Shown piece by piece: positions 44,002 through 56,115 of a stretch of DNA of 64,000 bases (positions are counted from its first letter, which is position 1; every line of letters starts with the position of its first letter). Source of the stretch: Lojkania enalia. Its lineage: Eukaryota > Ascomycota > Dothideomycetes > Pleosporales. The DNA is taken from NCBI GenBank assembly GCA_010094045.1, contig ML986581.1, positions 806,001 through 870,000 on the forward strand, given 5' to 3'. The position numbers and the translations under genes were made by a program. The notes under the pieces are model-generated. The model did no database searches and was not told the DNA's origin. It saw only the letters and a list, made by a program, of their open reading frames with translations.

Positions 44002-45733
44002 CTAAGGCGAAACCCACCCTCCGGCCACATCGACCCATTCTGCAAGGCAACTGCCCTGCTTGCCTTCCACGTCAACGATGTCGGTGTCACATTTACACCG
44101 ACATCCTACGCCATTCTCTTTGACTGGATCTGGGGTCGCCCAATATTCATCTTCCTCAAGCCGCTCCTTTTCATCCAGAGTCGTGATCTCCAGAAACGGT
44201 ATCCTAGGGAGCTGGCGTGCGGGTGCATTCGCCGGGCAATGCTGAATAGTTGTATGTCGATAACCAAAGTCACGAAAGTAGTGGATGTCCCTGGGACTCA
44301 AGAGAGCGCCCGCAGCGAGGGAATGAATGGGAGCGTCGCCCCACTAGAGCAAATCAGGTCCAATCCGTTGTCAAAGAGGTAATGTTACTTACCCGCTCAT
44401 TCCAGAATCCACCGCTGCGGTCCATCATCTCGAAGAAAGCGTTATACTCTTTGCTTCGAAACCAGTCTAGCCTAGCAATTTCGAAGTTGCTCCAAAAATG
44501 GCACATGTTGTACGTCTCGCCTTCCATCGATTCGGGATCTATCTCAGGTAAAGCCCCAGTGCCCGGCTCGGATTTGAGGATCTCTTCTGGTAGAGGTTTT
44601 TTATATTTAGGGTCTTCCTTTGGGAGGTCCATCGGCTTCTCTTCTTCAGGCTTCTCAATAAACATTTCCCACAGGCCCTTTGAGGTGAGGTTATTCATTC
44701 TCTTATAAGCGGAGGCGTAACGGAAAATGTTTGGCACCGTCTCCTTCAACTCCTTTACGGCGATGGTGAATCCGTATGTCTTTCCTTCTCTTTCCATGTG
44801 AATGAACGGGTCGCTTGCAGAGGTCAGCAATAGCCTTGAGCCGACAGAGATGGGATGAAAATTACTAAGTGATATCGCAGAAATATTTTATCTCCGGTTC
44901 CAGCCGCCAGTACCATTCATATTTTTGAAGTAGCTCATGCTTGTAGAAGAACCTTTGTAAATGGAATTAGCAGCGCGCCACAGAAATGTTTTCCAGCGCT
45001 TACCCAGAGTAGAACCGACACATATGATGATAACTCTCCATTCCTCCATACATAATGGCAGCATCACCTTGTTTGGCAATGCCCTCTTTAGCAACCTTCT
45101 CATCCACCCAATCCGGGAATCCCCAATGCTCAGGACCAATCTTTCCCCATTCCACTGGCGCACTCGTATAGTTCAATACCGTCTCTTTGAATGTTGAATT
45201 GAAATCTCCATCATTGAGGAACACGTATGGATAGTGGAACCATCGATTGAAGTGCCTCTCAATCGACTTGATAGATTGTATAACTCCATCCAGCTCCTTG
45301 TTTCTTGCAAGCACTACAAAAGCCGCATTCGCTCGAGGTCCGTTGACTTGAGGCTCTAAGCAGCCCGTGACAAACACTTTATCATGCTTTTCGTTTATTC
45401 TCCTGCAAACGTGTTAGCACCTAAATGCAAACCATGAGCAATATTTGGGCCTGACCGTATCGAAGGGGGTGCTCCGGCTGGCATAAGCATGATTCCCGAT
45501 GATTGGGGGTGCCTCACGAAGAGGATCAATATCACTATTATGACGATACATGGAAAGAGGAGTACTATGCCCAGGGGTATGGAGATGGAAGAGTTTCCTT
45601 TCAGGCGTACGCGGCGGCGGAAGAAAGCTAACCGCGGCGATAATTTCTCAGCACGGCGTGATAGATCGTCGAGTTTTTCTAGGCTACTTAGTGAAGATGG
45701 TATCCTCCTGACGATGTTTTGTACAAGCCCCAT
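44002..45733 (-). CDS. KRE2/MNT1-type alpha-1,2-mannosyltransferase (GT15)
   Basis: Golgi type II mannosyltransferase acting on O- and N-linked mannan, about 508 residues. Exons are 45733-45456, 45402-45004, 44952-44866, 44813-44393 and 44343-44002; all junctions are GT..AG and in phase. The N-terminus has a basic cytosolic tail (FFRRRVRLKGNSS), then a membrane anchor at about 51-73 (IPLGIVLLFPCIVIIVILIL). The GT15 domain begins ANAAFVVLARNKELDGVIQS and continues with IERHFNRWFHYPYVFLND, EHWGFPDWVDE, GGMESYHHMCRFYSG, YWRLEPEIKYFCDITYDPF (near 240), GFTIAVKELKETVP, and the C-terminal NMCHFWSNFEIARLDWFRS and GGFWNERWGDAPIHSLAA. The start at 45733 keeps the tail and anchor and gives normal length. 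Which paralogue (Kre2, Ktr4 or other) it is cannot be settled. Confidence 0.93.
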
Positions 45734-46530
45734 TGTCCCTGAATGTTGACCGCGCGTCAAGCAAACTTTCTGGGATGACGGCGAACTGGGCCCTATTAGG
45801 TCCAATCGCGGCTTTACAATCGATCTATGTATGATGAGAAGATCGGCTGCTCCGGAGGAATGGAAGTAAATAGCTATCGGGCTACGTTCGGTCGATGTGG
45901 TCGCCAGAGGGAGTTCGGGTAGGTAACGAACGGCTGGAGATTGCTCCAAAAAGGAACGAAAACAGTCGAGTCCCGCAAAGTGGGCGTAGCCGGGGTTTTC
46001 GTGGGTATCGTGAGATCACTTGTGAGAGGCCACAGACCTGCTAAGCACGTTCGTACCGGTAAGAGCGAAAATATGTGGGGGTTTGCCGATGTTTTGGAGT
46101 GCTTTGCAAGCAAGACGTCAAGGTTCGAAGCTAGGGAGTTGCCAAGGGATTCGCGCGATACGAAGTGAAGCCGCAATCCACAGGCGGGGACGCGGAAGCG
46201 TCTACACAATTCCGGTATAAGGCGCAGCGATCACGGCTCACTAAGACGACATAAATGTTCCCGGGAGAGGCTTTGCGAACCAGGGTGAAGAAAAGGAGCC
46301 ATTACGTATTTCTGCGCACCCTGCCAAGCCAGATCTAGCTACCAAGACGCGTGGTCTAGGCCTAGTTTCTACATTCTTTCGCTGATCTATGCGGCTCCAA
46401 TTTTATTGAGCCGCATCGACCGTGTCATCTCACCGCCAGCGTAATATATTCTACATACCGTCTGTGGAGCCGCACGTTTAGTTCCACGTGATTAGAGGCA
46501 TTCTCCGTATCTACCGTTCTCTGTGGAATA
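45734..46530. promoter_or_regulatory. Divergent promoter region, GT15 / DUF4604 gene
   Basis: About 800 bp between head-to-head starts. Minus-strand ORF sequence upstream of 45733 is treated as UTR. No element was identified. Confidence 0.45.
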
Positions 46531-47071
46531 ATGAGCTTTAAGGCAAAGGATCTTTCTTACGGTAACATCGACTCCATTAGTCTAAAACTACGACTGATGA
46601 ATTGCAGACTCTACACAGCCTGCATTCCTACGACGCCTGCGGGGCGAACTTGCCGGGGACGGCTCGGGTCGCCATGAGAGACCGATTCCTCGCAACAAGC
46701 GCCTGAAGCAGGATGATGAAGATGATGGGCCGACATATGTCCTCGAAGAAAACAACGAATCTCTTAGCAGGGCTGAGTATGAAGCGCTGGTCGCTGGCAA
46801 GGATTCGAAAGGGAAGCACGACTCGCCAGCTGGAGCAGAGAACCAGCTAGAAGTTTCTGGACCTCAAGCGAAGGAGTCAGACCAACAACAGTCGAAGGAT
46901 TGTATAGCAGAGGTTGGAAGAGCCACCAAGAAGCGTAAAGCGATCAAAGTCATCGTGGAGGAAGAGGGGAATAAGAAGACGCCTGAAAATCCTGACACCA
47001 AGGTTGTAAGGAAGCCGAAGAAGAAAGCTAAGCCCGTCAAGCTCTCATTCGACGACCAAGAGGAGGGATGA
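46531..47071 (+). CDS. DUF4604 (KIAA1143-like) nuclear-type protein
   Basis: Two exons, 46531-46561 and 46608-47071 (intron 46 nt, GTAACA..TGCAG), giving 164 residues. The short first exon encodes MSFKAKDLSY and joins in phase to DSTQPAFLRRLRGEL, forming the conserved N-terminal motif of the DUF4604 family. The rest is highly charged and low-complexity (RNKRLKQDDEDDGPTYVLEE, then TKKRKAIKVIVEE and a Lys-rich RKPKKKAKPVKLSFDD C-terminus). Basic clusters suggest nuclear location. The human relative KIAA1143 is of unknown function, so none is given here. Family match is good because the motif appears only when the intron is removed. Confidence 0.82.
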
Positions 47072-47657
47072 GGAGCAACACCCACGTCATTAAGACTTCC
47101 GGGAACTGATTATGGATTCCTGTGCAAACTTAATAGTCTCCCGTAAGAACCAAAGCAATGGGGACACTCGGGGACCAACCAAGAGGAGTCGATTAAGTTT
47201 GATCAAGATTTGAGGACGTCAACTTCTCACAACACACAAAACTCTCAAAGAATTTCCTGATGGGCTCGATTGGTCTGTCGGCACCCCTCTAGGAGACACA
47301 AATCTTAGATAATAGGGATGAGGATTCCTACTTAGACTACTTCTAATGAGTTGCTTCAGAATTCCCTCAGAACATCAATACCATGCCCTGCCTAAATAAC
47401 CGTACTATGCCATGTGCCGTCCAACAATCTTATTCCACCAGGGGACGCGGCAGGAGCATATTGAAAGCTGAATCGAAGCCGATATATATGCTACTGTTGT
47501 GCACTCGTGACCATGATGTCAGCAAAGTTGGTAGTTCTCAATTATATCCTTAAGCGCCCGCCTGTTTACGAGCCACTGCAGTAGGTGACAAACTAACTGT
47601 TCGTCTATCCGTCTTTCGTTTAGGACGCCTAGCTAGTTTAGTCGTTGTATGACCGGC
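47072..47657. other. Intergenic stretch, no gene seen
   Basis: About 590 bp between the DUF4604 stop and the BTB remnant. No ORF of note. Confidence 0.5.
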
Positions 47658-48430
47658 CTACAGTGAGCTTCTGAGATTTCTAAAGGGATTGCGCTCATCA
47701 ACTCTAGGTTCAGATGTAACATGACCACCACTGAACTTCGACGCTGTTTCCTTGAACTTGGGAATGCCGTAGTCGGTGGGAAATCGGGTGAAAAGCCTTT
47801 AGTCCTGTTCGCTTGCTGCAGTCCGTAATCCTCGAGAAACTACCCAGGGAAGTCCTCCCGGTAATCCGCTAGCTTTTCGACGTCCGTTCCGCAGATGCTA
47901 ATGTCGCACATGGCCTAGCGGAGCGAGCTGCCCGAAACAGCGTTTTCGTAGACGTAGTTGAGGACATCGGGACGGACATTGCTTTTATAATAACCATTCT
48001 TATTGGCGTATTTGTGAGAAAACAGCTCAAAGATCCTGTTCTAGAGAGCAGGCACTTGAGGTTTGGTTAGGAAATAGAATCGATCGCATATAATATATCG
48101 TAGATGCCATAAAGAAATTCATTGATTCGATACTATTTGAAGACCCACCTGATACTTATCTACCCACACCCACACCTTACACAACTCCATCCACATCAGA
48201 TTCGTCCCCTGCAGTGCTATCTTTCCACGGTAAATCCACGATAATAACGCTGTGAACGTCTCCGAATCATCATCTGGAACCGGGATTTGCTTCGTTTCTG
48301 CTTCCACAAAGCGGCCTTTCAAGGCGTTGTCGAAGGACGGGCTAGCCTCACATAGGAGCTCGACGTGTACATCGAATGGCACTTAGTCTGGACCCACAGT
48401 TAAGGCCACCATGTCGCCTACAAAGACGCT
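47658..48430 (-). pseudogene. Decayed BTB/POZ-domain gene
   Basis: Translation of the minus strand in one frame gives a recognisable BTB/POZ protein broken by stops. The first part reads VFVGDMVALTVGPD, stop (48385-48383), VPFDVHVELLCEASPSF, LKGRFVEAETKQIPVPDDD and FTALLSWIYRGKI. A likely 108-nt intron (48148-48041, GTGGGT..TCTAG) is followed by RIFELFSHKYANK, VLNYVYENAVSGSSLR, stop (47917-47915), AMCDISICGTDVEKLADYREDFPG, stop (47842-47840), FLEDY. After a change of frame near 47790 the tail TDYGIPKFKETASKF continues to a TAG at 47660-47658. No in-frame start is found, and another stop lies upstream. Such BTB proteins are numerous in filamentous ascomycetes. Three or more lesions make it a pseudogene, not a sequencing error. 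Confidence 0.75.
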
Positions 48431-48874
48431 GTAACTTGAGTTAGCGCATGTCAATTAGAAGGCTAGGTAGGCGAATACCACATTGGTATGGTGGCCATCT
48501 TGTGCATCGACGGTGCTTGAATAAAGAACCATAGCAATGGAGAAAGAAGACAGAAAGCTGCTTTAGCGATATGGGCACGCGTGAGCGTGCTCCAATTCGC
48601 CCGACGCCCGCGTAGCACTCGCGCACGACTCGAAAGCAAGCCGGACGTCTCGCTGACTGTCACTAGGACGGATGGGCGGGGGCCGGGCACATCAAATACG
48701 AATGCCAAGCAGTCTACTCAACTACGCGCGCACCTGAACGCGCCTTCACGTGCCGCTACAAAACCGCTTACTCAAGCGGAGGTGCCAAGCCGCATGCGAA
48801 CACCTCAGTCTCTGTCTTCTGACTTTTTCTGCATCAAAATGCCTTCGCAGCCTCACACCGTATAATCATCGAAA
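48431..48874. other. Intergenic stretch, promoter of next gene
   Basis: About 440 bp upstream of the gene at 48875. The ORF at 48581-48865 has no recognisable content and is not supported. Confidence 0.45.
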
Positions 48875-49942
48875 ATGAAGAGCTGGGCAATAGGGATATT
48901 ATTATCGATATTACCGCTAGCTTTCGCAGATGTTGCACCAGAGATAACAACCCTAGAAGAGGGCTATGGATACGTTGCCAAGATCCCCTGTCTAGGCTGT
49001 CCGTTTTTATATCAGGATACTTCTTCCGGTAAAGATGTGCCATGGAGCTCGAGAGAAGACGACAATGCTCTTGTGAGTTTTTTTTCACCTACCTCCTTAC
49101 GCCGAATGTCGACTCATATTTGAAGTGAGCCTGAGCATATACTGATCGTAACACAGCTTCTCAACGTTAGTCTTACATACATTAACTCAAACCTCCAACT
49201 CAACGGCCAGACAGTCTGGCCCAGTGCATCCATTCTCCCTGGCATTCACTCCGCTCAAGTCGTCCAGGATCTCTCTACTAGCGACATTTCTAAGCTCGTT
49301 GAATCCGGTCAGCTAGAAACAAGTCACGAGACCGGAGTCGGCGGCGCCTTCTTAGGCCTTTCTTACCATTCCTCTATCCACCCTCTAAAGGACTCTGCAG
49401 CACTCGTCATTCACTTCGACATTTTCGAAATCTATTCCGACTTACCTATGGAATCGCTGACGCATGCATTGGACGATGAACGCCAAAAGATGCTAGAAAT
49501 CGTCCTTATCCAGAAACCAATAATGAGCGCGCTCGAAGATGCATCTTACGAAATCACCAAAATCTCCCTAATCCCTCACCCTAAATCACCGTCATGGCAG
49601 CAGACCATGCGGTACCTAGAATGGGACAAATTTGGTGAAAGGGGCACCTCTTCTCACTTCGTATCTTCACTCTCAGCATCTTTCTTGATGTTTCTCGATT
49701 CTGGCGTCTGGGCGCTTTTTATGTTTATCTTAGGTGTCATTGCAGTTTTTATGGTGGTATGCATGCTTTGTATACTTAGTCTTGAATGGTGGCAGGATGA
49801 TTACAAGAAAGCGCAGACGGGGAAAAGAAGGAAGAGTAGCGGGAAGAGGGATGTAGAAATGGGGAAATTGCAATTTAAGAGTCCAGAGGAGTTGGGGCTG
49901 TTGGGACGAGGGAGGGTAGTGGGGTTAGGAAAGAGTGATTAG
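48875..49942 (+). CDS. Secretory-pathway single-pass membrane protein, DUF7728-like
   Basis: Two exons, 48875-49072 and 49157-49942 (intron 84 nt), about 327 residues. The N-terminus MKSWAIGILLSILPLAFA is a clear signal peptide. The lumenal part opens with TTLEEGYGYVAKIPCLGCPF, including a CxxC pair, then a beta-rich domain (LLNVSLTYINSNLQLNGQTVW, with potential N-glycosylation sites). One membrane segment lies near 247-275 (GVWALFMFILGVIAVFMVV), followed by a short basic cytosolic tail (KRRKSSGKRD). This is a type I topology. The CLGC-containing opening resembles uncharacterised fungal proteins grouped as DUF7728, but the link is from memory. No enzymatic motif is seen; a role in ER folding or wall assembly would be only a guess. 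Confidence 0.72.
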
Positions 49943-50380
49943 AGACTAATTTGGAGTGAATTCCTTGAGTGATATTGAAGGGGAGTCTATGTATGTTCTA
50001 TTTGTAATGATCAATGCTGTAATGAACCTATCCTATGCTAATTTGTATGATTAGGAGCTTTAAGATAGTGTTAAAGAGATCTAGGGTATCCTTGAGGATG
50101 AAGAGAGGAAAGCAGTCCAATGCGAATTTCATGCCTCACCCCATGTCTATAATTGGCCAAATTCGGCCTCTGTTTATTCCAAAAATTTGTGCGTCTATGC
50201 GTCTGTCCTCATTATCAGAAAATATGAGCCACTTAAACGCCGCCGCCATGCAACAAACTCATATGCGCCTGAGCATCATCATCTATCCTAGCTCTCCTCA
50301 TCATGTCTATCAAGGTCGCCCGCATCGTTTATATATTGCCCCCAAAGGTCATCCCCGTTAAGACCAATATCGGTACAATG
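49943..50380. other. Convergent intergenic stretch, no gene seen
   Basis: About 440 bp between two convergent stops. No supported ORF. Confidence 0.45.
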
Positions 50381-51605
50381 TCATTCTTTGAATATTTCCT
50401 CTGGAGCGACGACGACTGACATAATTCTGCTATCTTCATAGTAGATTTTGGCACTAGTACTAGGAAGTTAGAAAAAAAAAAAAAAAAAAAGCTAATTCAA
50501 GAAAGTGAACATAGGCATACACTTCATTTAGAGTCTCCCGCATCATTTCACACGCCGCCTGCCCCTTAGCTGAGAAGCCGAACTCTTGCTGCAGGTGATG
50601 TTCCATCTTGTCTACCATATTCAAGAGTGTCTTTCGATGATCTCGTAGACCCGAAGTCGGTTCTGGCAGGGAACAGCTGCAGCTTGGAGAGTACGAAGAC
50701 GCGTCCTTCGAAGTGTTTATAACAGCTAGGGCCCCGATTTCAATAATCTTGGTGCTTTCTTTTGCCTTCTCCTCCGGGAACATGTGCTTGAACCGGACAT
50801 CAACCCAACCAGGAGTGGCCGACGCACCCATCGGAGTTTCTTGCACAAATAATGGCGTTACCGTAGATGGCTGCCCCATCATAGGTAATTTAGTTGCCCA
50901 TCTCGGGTCTCTAGACGGTCGGCTATCTATCCTCAAGCCTACGGATCCGCTGATTTGAGGGCCCTTCTGTATATTGCTGTCGAAATTGCCGTCGCTCTTC
51001 CCTTTCTTGTGATCTTCTCCCTTCTTACCGCTTCTTGACAGGGAAGCATCCTCATCCGCTGTATTAAATGCTATTATAGGTTTCCGAAGAGGGCAGAGTG
51101 TTGGAGCCAAGGCCTCGTTCCCTTCATTTAGTAAACGTCGGCGCAAAAATTGATTGCCTGGTGCAATGTGCTGAAAAGGATGCAACTGGGAAATATTGGC
51201 GGCAGGGAGAACCGCAAGAGGACAGTGAACAAGTTCCTGGTCAGAGGGAGCGGGAGGGAAAGATTGCTGAAATTGGTATGGGTACGGATGTGAAACTCCA
51301 GGCGCTGGGTTGGAAGCGTAATCCGACAGTGATTCTACGTCTAGATGACTAAACTGACCAGAGAAGTCAGGAGTGTCTGCCCAAGCGTTTGTTGAATTCA
51401 TCCCTATGAATTGAGACTCTACGAGGTTATATTCAAAGCCATCAAGCCTATTCAGCTCAGTGGGCGAGAACGTCGGATTCTGATCCACGGTAGAAAGGAA
51501 TCCATCTAATGGCTCCTGATTAATTCTTTGCGTATTACTATGGTTGAAAGGTGGTAGAAAGGGGTCATCGGGAGTGTCACTTAAGTGTGAATACCTGTGA
51601 GGCAT
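50381..51605 (-). CDS. Hypothetical protein, low-complexity N-terminal half
   Basis: Two exons, 51605-50521 and 50459-50381, joined by a 61-nt intron (GTATGC..CCTAG) carrying a T19 tract just before the acceptor. Phase is kept, and the second exon adds 26 in-frame residues (VTSAKIYYEDSRIMSVVVAP.., ending FKE and TGA), for 387 in total. The unspliced frame runs into a polyphenylalanine tail, which supports the intron. The protein is Pro/Ser/Asn/Gln-rich in its first 230 residues, like a transcriptional regulator or scaffold, with a Lys-rich stretch (GKKGEDHKKGKSDG). The C-terminal third holds a helical segment (DHRKTLLNMVDKMEHHLQQE) and could be a folded domain. I do not recognise the family. 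Confidence 0.62.
50472..50490. repeat. A19 tract within an intron
   Basis: Nineteen A on the plus strand, a polypyrimidine-like T19 on the transcribed strand, about 12 nt before the 3' splice site of the hypothetical gene. Confidence 0.85.
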
Positions 51606-52756
51606 GCCGATACCCGCCTCAGCTTTCCGTAACAGGATGAAGTTGATCGTGCGAGAAGCAAGAGGACGGGGGTGAGAGTCGTACTAAAACGTGCAGTAGG
51701 GCGCGTTGCAACGCCAAATATAGCGAAATTTTATGCTTTTTGCTGAACCAGGCTGAGACAGACTGTGAAAGACAAGTTGAGTGTTTAGACTGTGGCGCTA
51801 AGTGCGGAATTTAGATGCGGGAACGCGCATTCGGGTGGGAAGCCGTCGCAAATAAAGCGACTGGGCACCGGGGCTTCAACGCCAGGCTTGGGTGTTCATT
51901 TAGCTTTGAAGCCTTGTGAAAGTCGTAGTCGTGAGGGCATAATTAAGGGGATCTAAAACAAACTAGGGGTGTCTAAGCTTGTTTCTTGCCCATATTACCA
52001 TTCCCAAGAATATATTACCGGGATGAAAGGCCTAATAAAGCGGACGCTGGAAGGGGGGATACCGAGTGGCCCATGATCGGGAATGGTAAGCATCACGTAC
52101 AAGACCGAGCTATTTATCATCTTGCACACCTAACTCTTTCTATTGAAGTAGGAACTAAAGTATGGTTTTCGTTTTTTTTTCTGAGCGAAAAAAAATATCC
52201 CTAAGAAGCCAGAAAATCCATAACAAGTACAATGCTCACTTTTGGAGACTACAAGGAGAGCCCGGAGTACATTGCTCTGCCTGACAGTGTCACCTAGTCG
52301 CTGCTGGGCAAGGCTCAACAGCGACCGAACCTCCTGTGTGGATAAGGACGCAGTTATGACAAGATGTGTTAAAGCAATTGCGAGTGTTACAAGTGTAACT
52401 TGCCTGAGAAGTAAGCTTGCACTCATTCATAACCGGACCGGAAGTAGTCAGTCCATGGGCAACGCGAGCTATACTTGGCATTAGTAAAGTCACGCCGGTA
52501 ACGCGGTTGGTGATGGTGATTGAAGATCCAAGGTGGTTTAGGCTGTATACGTCGATGCCGAGACTTAACTGCCAATGGCCACTCCTGCATCCAGCCTAAC
52601 CACGGACTGTGATGAGACGTCAGGTCTAGGTGAAGGTTCCTGATTATCGGAATAGCGCTTCCTTGATCCGAGTGGATGGGAGAGGCCTCATGCTGGAGAC
52701 ATGCTGGCTGTTATGCAATATATGGCAATCCTTAAACGGGACCAAAACCAAGAGAA
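51606..52756. other. Intergenic region, no gene seen
   Basis: About 1.15 kb holding the promoter of the hypothetical gene and the 3' flank of UPF1. Short ORFs on both strands have no recognisable content. Confidence 0.5.
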
Positions 52757-55700
52757 TCAATCGTAATTGCCCATCCCCCCGATTTGGCTGGCAAAGGCCG
52801 TCGAGACACTACGTGCATCATCATCATCAAAACCACCAATGCCACTCCGCAATCCTCGATTTCCGCCAAACCCACTAGTGGTGTCATTGCGTCGAGTTGA
52901 TTCCACGAAACGGTTCAAACGATCAGATTGGCTCATAGACGTAGGCTTGTTGTAATCGTTCAAACTCAGGCCGGTAAGGCTGATACCTCCAGGACCATCA
53001 GCAATGCTGCTCTTGGTGTCGGTAATTTCGCTTGCGGCAACAGACTCGCCGGCAACACTGCCTGCCACACCTGCGCCCTTACTCTTCTGCCCAGGTCCAC
53101 CACGACCGGGAAGTGGCCAGGACTCCTGGAAATTGGAGAACATTGGAGGATAGTTAGACGGTACACCAACACCACCTAGTGCGGAGGAGTGGACAGAAGA
53201 GACGTCGTCAGGGATATATCCGACGATCGAACCATTGTCGTTGTACTCTTGGCGGGCTTTGCCGCCATTTACGCCTTGACGTCCGGAAGTCATGTTGCTT
53301 GCATGTTGGAATGCCATCTGGTAACGCTGGGGTCCACGATATGTCTGCTTTGGGCGGCTGAATTGGAGAAGGGATACTTGTAAGTTGGTGAGCGGTCCTT
53401 CTACGAGACAATGACGCTCTTTGAAGTGGAGGAGGAGATAGTGCCACAAGGGATGCTTGGATAGAACCTTCGGATTTCCAAGGATAACAAGGCCGTACTT
53501 AGCTCGGGTTAGAGCGACGTTAAGACGGCGAGGGTCGCTTAGGAAGCCGATACCCTGATGGTCATTGGATCGGACACAGGAGAGAATGATATAATCCTTC
53601 TCACGTCCCTGGAAGGCGTCTACAGATGCTACTTCAACTTCCTTGTAGTTCTCCTTCTTGAAGCTGCCTGTGGTCTGCATAGAACTGACTACGTAGCTTC
53701 TCTGACCCTCATACGGGGTGATGATGCCGATGCCACTAGGCTGAACACCAGCTTTGAAGAATCGGGTCACGATTTTCTCAACATTTGCGGCTTCGGTACG
53801 GTTCAGGTAAGATGTGCCGGAGGCTGAGATTTCTTCATTGCCCAAGTTCGACCAGAACATCATGGGGTTATCGGCAACTGGCCAAGGAAAGTCGACGTCG
53901 CGGCGGACACGGTCTTGCATGGTGACGCCATTTTGGAGGGATCCCTCATAAAACATGTTGGAAGGAAACTCGGACAAACAAGGGTGCATACGGTACTGCA
54001 CTTGAAGCCGGATCGGGGAGCAACCTAGAATGACTAAACGCTCGAAAAGGGACTGGTTCAAGCCAGCCGTAGCAGCCTTCTTATTCATAATGACAGGGCC
54101 GAGCTGTTGGTGATCGCCCACAAGCACGACCTGCTTGCAACCAAGGACAAGAGGGATCATGCATTCGGGCTCAGCAGATTGGGTAGACTCGTCGATTAGG
54201 ACAGTTCTAAACTTGAGCTTTGATAGACGAGGATCTCCCGCTCCTACGCAAGTGCAGCATATAACGTCGGCGGCGCCTAGAATTTCGCGTTCAGCTGCGC
54301 GTGTGAGTTGTTTAAATTTTTTCTCATCTTGACTTGAAAGTTCGCCAACGTCGTTCTTCAGCTGGTTCAACTTCTTGAGCTCGATGTTTGTATCGTTCAT
54401 GCGGACTTGCTCATGTAAAGAAAGGAAGCCAACCGATGATTCGACATCCTCTCTAGACTTTGCAGTTACTCGTACTGTCTTCAACCCAGTCAAATGGATA
54501 CGCTCGCAAAGTTGGTCTACGGCAACATTAGAGGGTGCGCAGACCAAAACCTGACCACCGCTCATCTTAGCCAAGTGATAAATGATTGTAGCAGACGTCA
54601 CAGTTTTTCCGGTACCTGGTGGACCTTGAATCAAACTCAATGGCTTTTGAAGGACACTTTTGACGGCATTGATTTGACTGCCATTAAGTTCGGGAAGCCC
54701 CGGTACGCTGAACTTGCGGGGCATCTGGGTCTTCATCGGGGCAGCGGCAACCTCATGTCCAAGTAGGCGATGGAAGATATATCCAGATACACTCATTTCA
54801 TCAATGGCAAAGGTCTTCATTGCATGCTGCATACGGTCGAATGAAGTTGATTTCCACACATAATCCGCGCTAAAGTTATGAGTGCACTCGGTGGGAACAG
54901 ATTTATGGTCGCCTTTAGTTCGGAGTTCGATCGTCACCTCGTCAGACTGGTTGTTCGGGATCTTGATGACATAGCCTACGCCTTCCCAATGAGGGCGCAA
55001 CTCTCCGGTATATCTCAGCCGCATCTCGTCGCCGACGGCAAGCTTGACATCACCAAGCTCGAGTTTAGGGAGGATGAAACTTGCTGTATGTTTATTGTTG
55101 AGCGCCATATCCCACCGTACAACGAGCTGGTCCTGGGACTGCGATTCTTTAAGCTTGCGGTCGTAATCGGCCTCAATCTTTACTAACGGACCGAAGACGT
55201 TCTGATATTGGAAAGCGTCATCGTAGCGTAGCAGAACCTTGGCAATTACTTCTTCTTGACCAGCGCCTTTCTCTAAATCAGCAATAGTAGCGGTCGCATT
55301 GTCCTTCCACAATTCTTCAAGTTTAGCGATCATTTGGGGGCTCAGGTGGCGAGCACGAAGTTGCTCCTGGTCAGTTGGCGCGGGAACTAGCCAGTGCAGG
55401 AAAGAGCGGTCCTCAATCAGAGGTTGCCAGCGCGAGGTATCCCAGTTCATGTCCTTCTGAGAAGGCATGGCAGCGCATGGCTGGCGACACAAGAGCACGA
55501 CAACGGTGTCAGACTTGGCTGGAATGAAGCCTAGAAGAAATACATTCTTCGTCCCACAGTTGTAGCACTCCAGAATCGTATCGCCTAGAGAGGAAAGAGG
55601 ATGGAGCTGGACTTCCTTATGGCGCGCACGGACGAGGTGGTTAATGATGTGGGAAGACGAAGTATTCCCGCGGGCGCTGCAGAACCACTTATTGCACGCA

Positions 55701-56080
55701 AGGCATTTGACCACACTGCTCGGGTTGTGGATACCGCAGTACCTACAAGCATAAACACGTTAGCGCTTGCTATCCAGTTTTTTACCGTGTTCTGATACTT
55801 ACGCGCAAGCGTGAGGAGGGAGCTCCACGTCTTCATCGGCCTTGATTCCAGCCTTACCATTGGCGTCACCGACAGGCATGCTCACCATGCTCTCCATGTC
55901 ATCGTCGTCATATACATCGGTTTCTTCGTCGTCGTCCATTCGCCGCCGGCGCGACCCTGTCAGGGTGCTGCGGGTGAGGTCTCCGTCCAAGATGCTCTCG
56001 TCATCTCCAGCGCCAGCGTTGATGGTAGCAGCAGAGTCGGACACAAGGTGGTTCCCCATGTGGGTGAATGCGCCCTCCAT
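52757..56080 (-). CDS. UPF1: ATP-dependent RNA helicase UPF1 (NAM7)
   Basis: Core helicase of nonsense-mediated mRNA decay, about 1087 residues. Two exons, 56080-55803 and 55742-52757, with a 60-nt intron (GTAAGT..TGTAG). The N-terminus is acidic ([15 protein letters not shown]..; [18 protein letters not shown]). The CH zinc-binding domain follows (about 88-250; [23 protein letters not shown] pairs, [15 protein letters not shown]). SF1 helicase motifs: GPPGTGKT (near 465), [22 protein letters not shown] (near 607), [15 protein letters not shown] (near 674), [15 protein letters not shown] and NVALTRAK (near 837). The C-terminal tail is Gly/Ser-rich with [17 protein letters not shown]. Length and order match UPF1 exactly. 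The intron separates the acidic tail from the CH domain. Confidence 0.96.
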
Positions 56081-56115
56081 GGCGCTGGCGGTGCGTTGTG
56101 CGCGTCTTCGGTCTT

